The notes beneath the pieces are model-generated. The model was not told the origin of the DNA, made no database searches, and saw nothing but the letters and a program-made list of their open reading frames with translations. A DNA stretch of 32,461 bases from positions 1 through 32,461 of the forward strand of contig CAZHLG010000013.1 in assembly GCA_964533145.1 (NCBI GenBank). The letters are read 5' to 3'. Source of the DNA: CAITQP01 sp964533145. GTDB lineage: Bacteria > Patescibacteriota > Minisyncoccia > Phycocordibacterales > UBA9973. Shown one piece after another: positions 31,611 to 32,461 of the stretch. How positions within the stretch are numbered: position 1 is the first letter of the stretch; each line of letters opens with the position of its first letter. The position numbers were made by a program, and so were the translations under genes.

Positions 31611-32461
31611 TTATTGCTTGTAATTTTTAACGCCGAAACTTATGTTAACTCCATAATTACTGATAACCCCGGCATTCTGACTAAAATTGGCTACATTATT
31701 TGCTCCCGTGAGGGCCTGATTTCGCTCTCCTCCATTATAACTTTGATTTCGATAATCATACTGATCGGTAATTGAAACATTTAAATTCCAAGTACCATTT
31801 TCATTTTGATTTCCAGATACATGAGTGGAGTAAGTTCCATGTATACCCGCCTCTAAATCACCTGAATTAAATTGTACGGTTGAAAGATTTGTGCTACTAG
31901 TGTAAGTCTTGTCGATACTTCCATTTTTTCCATCCGCTGACAAATACCCGTTTAGAGAATTTTTGAACTCTGATGATCCTTGAATCTTATTTATGGCATT
32001 TCCCCAAGATTTTTGATTTTGCTCTGTGATATTCGCTGTGCCTGGATTCAAGGCTAATGAATGTCTCATTAACGAACCGGTCACGGAGTTACCCATGGCA
32101 TTAAATCCAAGCGAGGCAATCGACCAGCCACCAATTTGAGCAAGAGTTGAAATCGGACTCAGAAAGGCTGAAGCAGTCACATTCCCGTCTGGGTCAACAT
32201 TCTTAATTGGATTATTTGTCGCATAGCTGTAGGAGTTCAGTTCCTGAGGATTCATTAGGAGGTCGTTCAGCTTCTTGCCATACTGCTCCGTATTGCTTCC
32301 AATCGCACGGAAGACGTTGTCTTGAGATACGAATCGTCCTACCGTCGGATCCATGTAACGGGCACCAAGATAGAGCAAGCCAGTATCCGCGTCATACTGG
32401 TGCCCACCAAACTGCTTCCGCTCATCGAAAGAAGTCAGCGAGTCGTTCACCCGCACGCCTC
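31611..32461 (-). CDS. C-terminal end of the main RHS-repeat protein with unknown toxin tail (5' end outside window)
   Basis: The frame is open to the window edge, so the large RHS body lies upstream. Seen: the RHS core end (VNDSLTSFDERKQFGGHQYD, LYLGARYMDPTVGRFVSQD, SYSYATNNPIKNVDPDG, residues 1-91 of the visible part), a hydrophobic linker (about 95-130), then a variable tail of about 150 residues rich in Asn, Ser, Gly and Thr. The tail contains GDLEAGIHGTYSTHVSG and GTWNLNVSITDQYDYRN. The D-x-Y-D motif after a beta-rich stretch faintly recalls colicin M-type lipid II hydrolases, but the His-Arg pair needed there is not at the expected spacing. No nuclease motif is seen. Followed by a membrane-anchored candidate immunity gene. 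The toxin identity is unresolved. Confidence 0.82.
   Translation of the reverse strand, partial: GVRVNDSLTSFDERKQFGGHQYDADTGLLYLGARYMDPTVGRFVSQDNVFRAIGSNTEQYGKKLNDLLMNPQELNSYSYATNNPIKNVDPDGNVTASAFLSPISTLAQIGGWSIASLGFNAMGNSVTGSLMRHSLALNPGTANITEQNQKSWGNAINKIQGSSEFKNSLNGYLSADGKNGSIDKTYTSSTNLSTVQFNSGDLEAGIHGTYSTHVSGNQNENGTWNLNVSITDQYDYRNQSYNGGERNQALTGANNVANFSQNAGVISNYGVNISFGVKNYKQ
32187..32415 (-). repeat. Duplicated RHS tip DNA, copy 2
   Basis: Homologous to 30707-30912, encoding the conserved GGHQYDADTGLLYLGARYMD to NPIKNVDPDG part of the main RHS gene. Here it is joined to the full RHS reading frame; the other copy lacks that. Confidence 0.85.

Overview
The window looks like chromosomal DNA of a Candidate Phyla Radiation (Patescibacteria, Parcubacteria-like) bacterium of fairly high GC. 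This is inferred from gene style, not from a marker tree. The supporting signs are: a phenylalanyl-tRNA synthetase reduced in both subunits; short spacers; almost no Shine-Dalgarno sequences but -10 boxes sitting 5-8 nt before start codons; a peptidoglycan-binding/IPT/PKD surface protein; and a very long FG-GAP surface protein with membrane segments and regulatory-like domains. UGA is used as an ordinary stop (pyk, cupin gene), so the code is standard.

Layout. Bases 1-740 hold the 3' end of thrS (+). From about 785 to 25051 nearly everything is on the minus strand: a small unknown gene; gyrB; pheS-pheT; a UvrD-type helicase fused to an Fe-S nuclease; another small unknown gene; a cell-wall cluster (membrane-Nudix fusion, murI, murD, a cupin, murC); a DUF1761-like membrane protein and msrB; tRNA-Leu(CAG); a heterodimeric ABC exporter; a surface PG-binding protein; a membrane histidine kinase; a 1218-aa FG-GAP surface protein; and tRNA-Ser(GCT). 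Two very small plus-strand genes (60 and 37 aa, each with a membrane segment) sit in the gaps at 3554 and 6354. From 25117 to 29307 genes run on the plus strand: a soluble histidine kinase, a single-domain response regulator, pyk, uppP and an RluF-like pseudouridine synthase.

From about 29310 to the right edge the composition changes sharply. GC-rich relics alternate with AT-rich genes, all on the minus strand. This is an RHS polymorphic-toxin island. Read in transcription order it holds the end of a main RHS protein (cut by the window edge) with an unfamiliar C-terminal domain; a membrane-anchored candidate immunity protein; a second, displaced RHS tip carrying a GIY-YIG/URI-like nuclease domain; and a DUF695 protein as its candidate immunity factor. 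The conserved RHS tip is duplicated as a DNA repeat in front of both tails, the usual signature of toxin-tip exchange. This is the best candidate for a little-described system here.

How the genes fit together. murI, murD, murC and uppP supply D-glutamate, build UDP-MurNAc-peptides and recycle the lipid carrier. The PG-binding and FG-GAP proteins decorate the surface made with that wall, and the ABC pair is an exporter. The RHS island would arm the cell against contacted neighbours or hosts. At the DNA level the most general observation is the recurrent -10 box immediately upstream of start codons (at least 13 cases), pointing to widespread leaderless transcription. Several perfect hairpins inside coding sequence (18, 12 and 10 bp stems with 3-nt loops) are a second unexplained structure.
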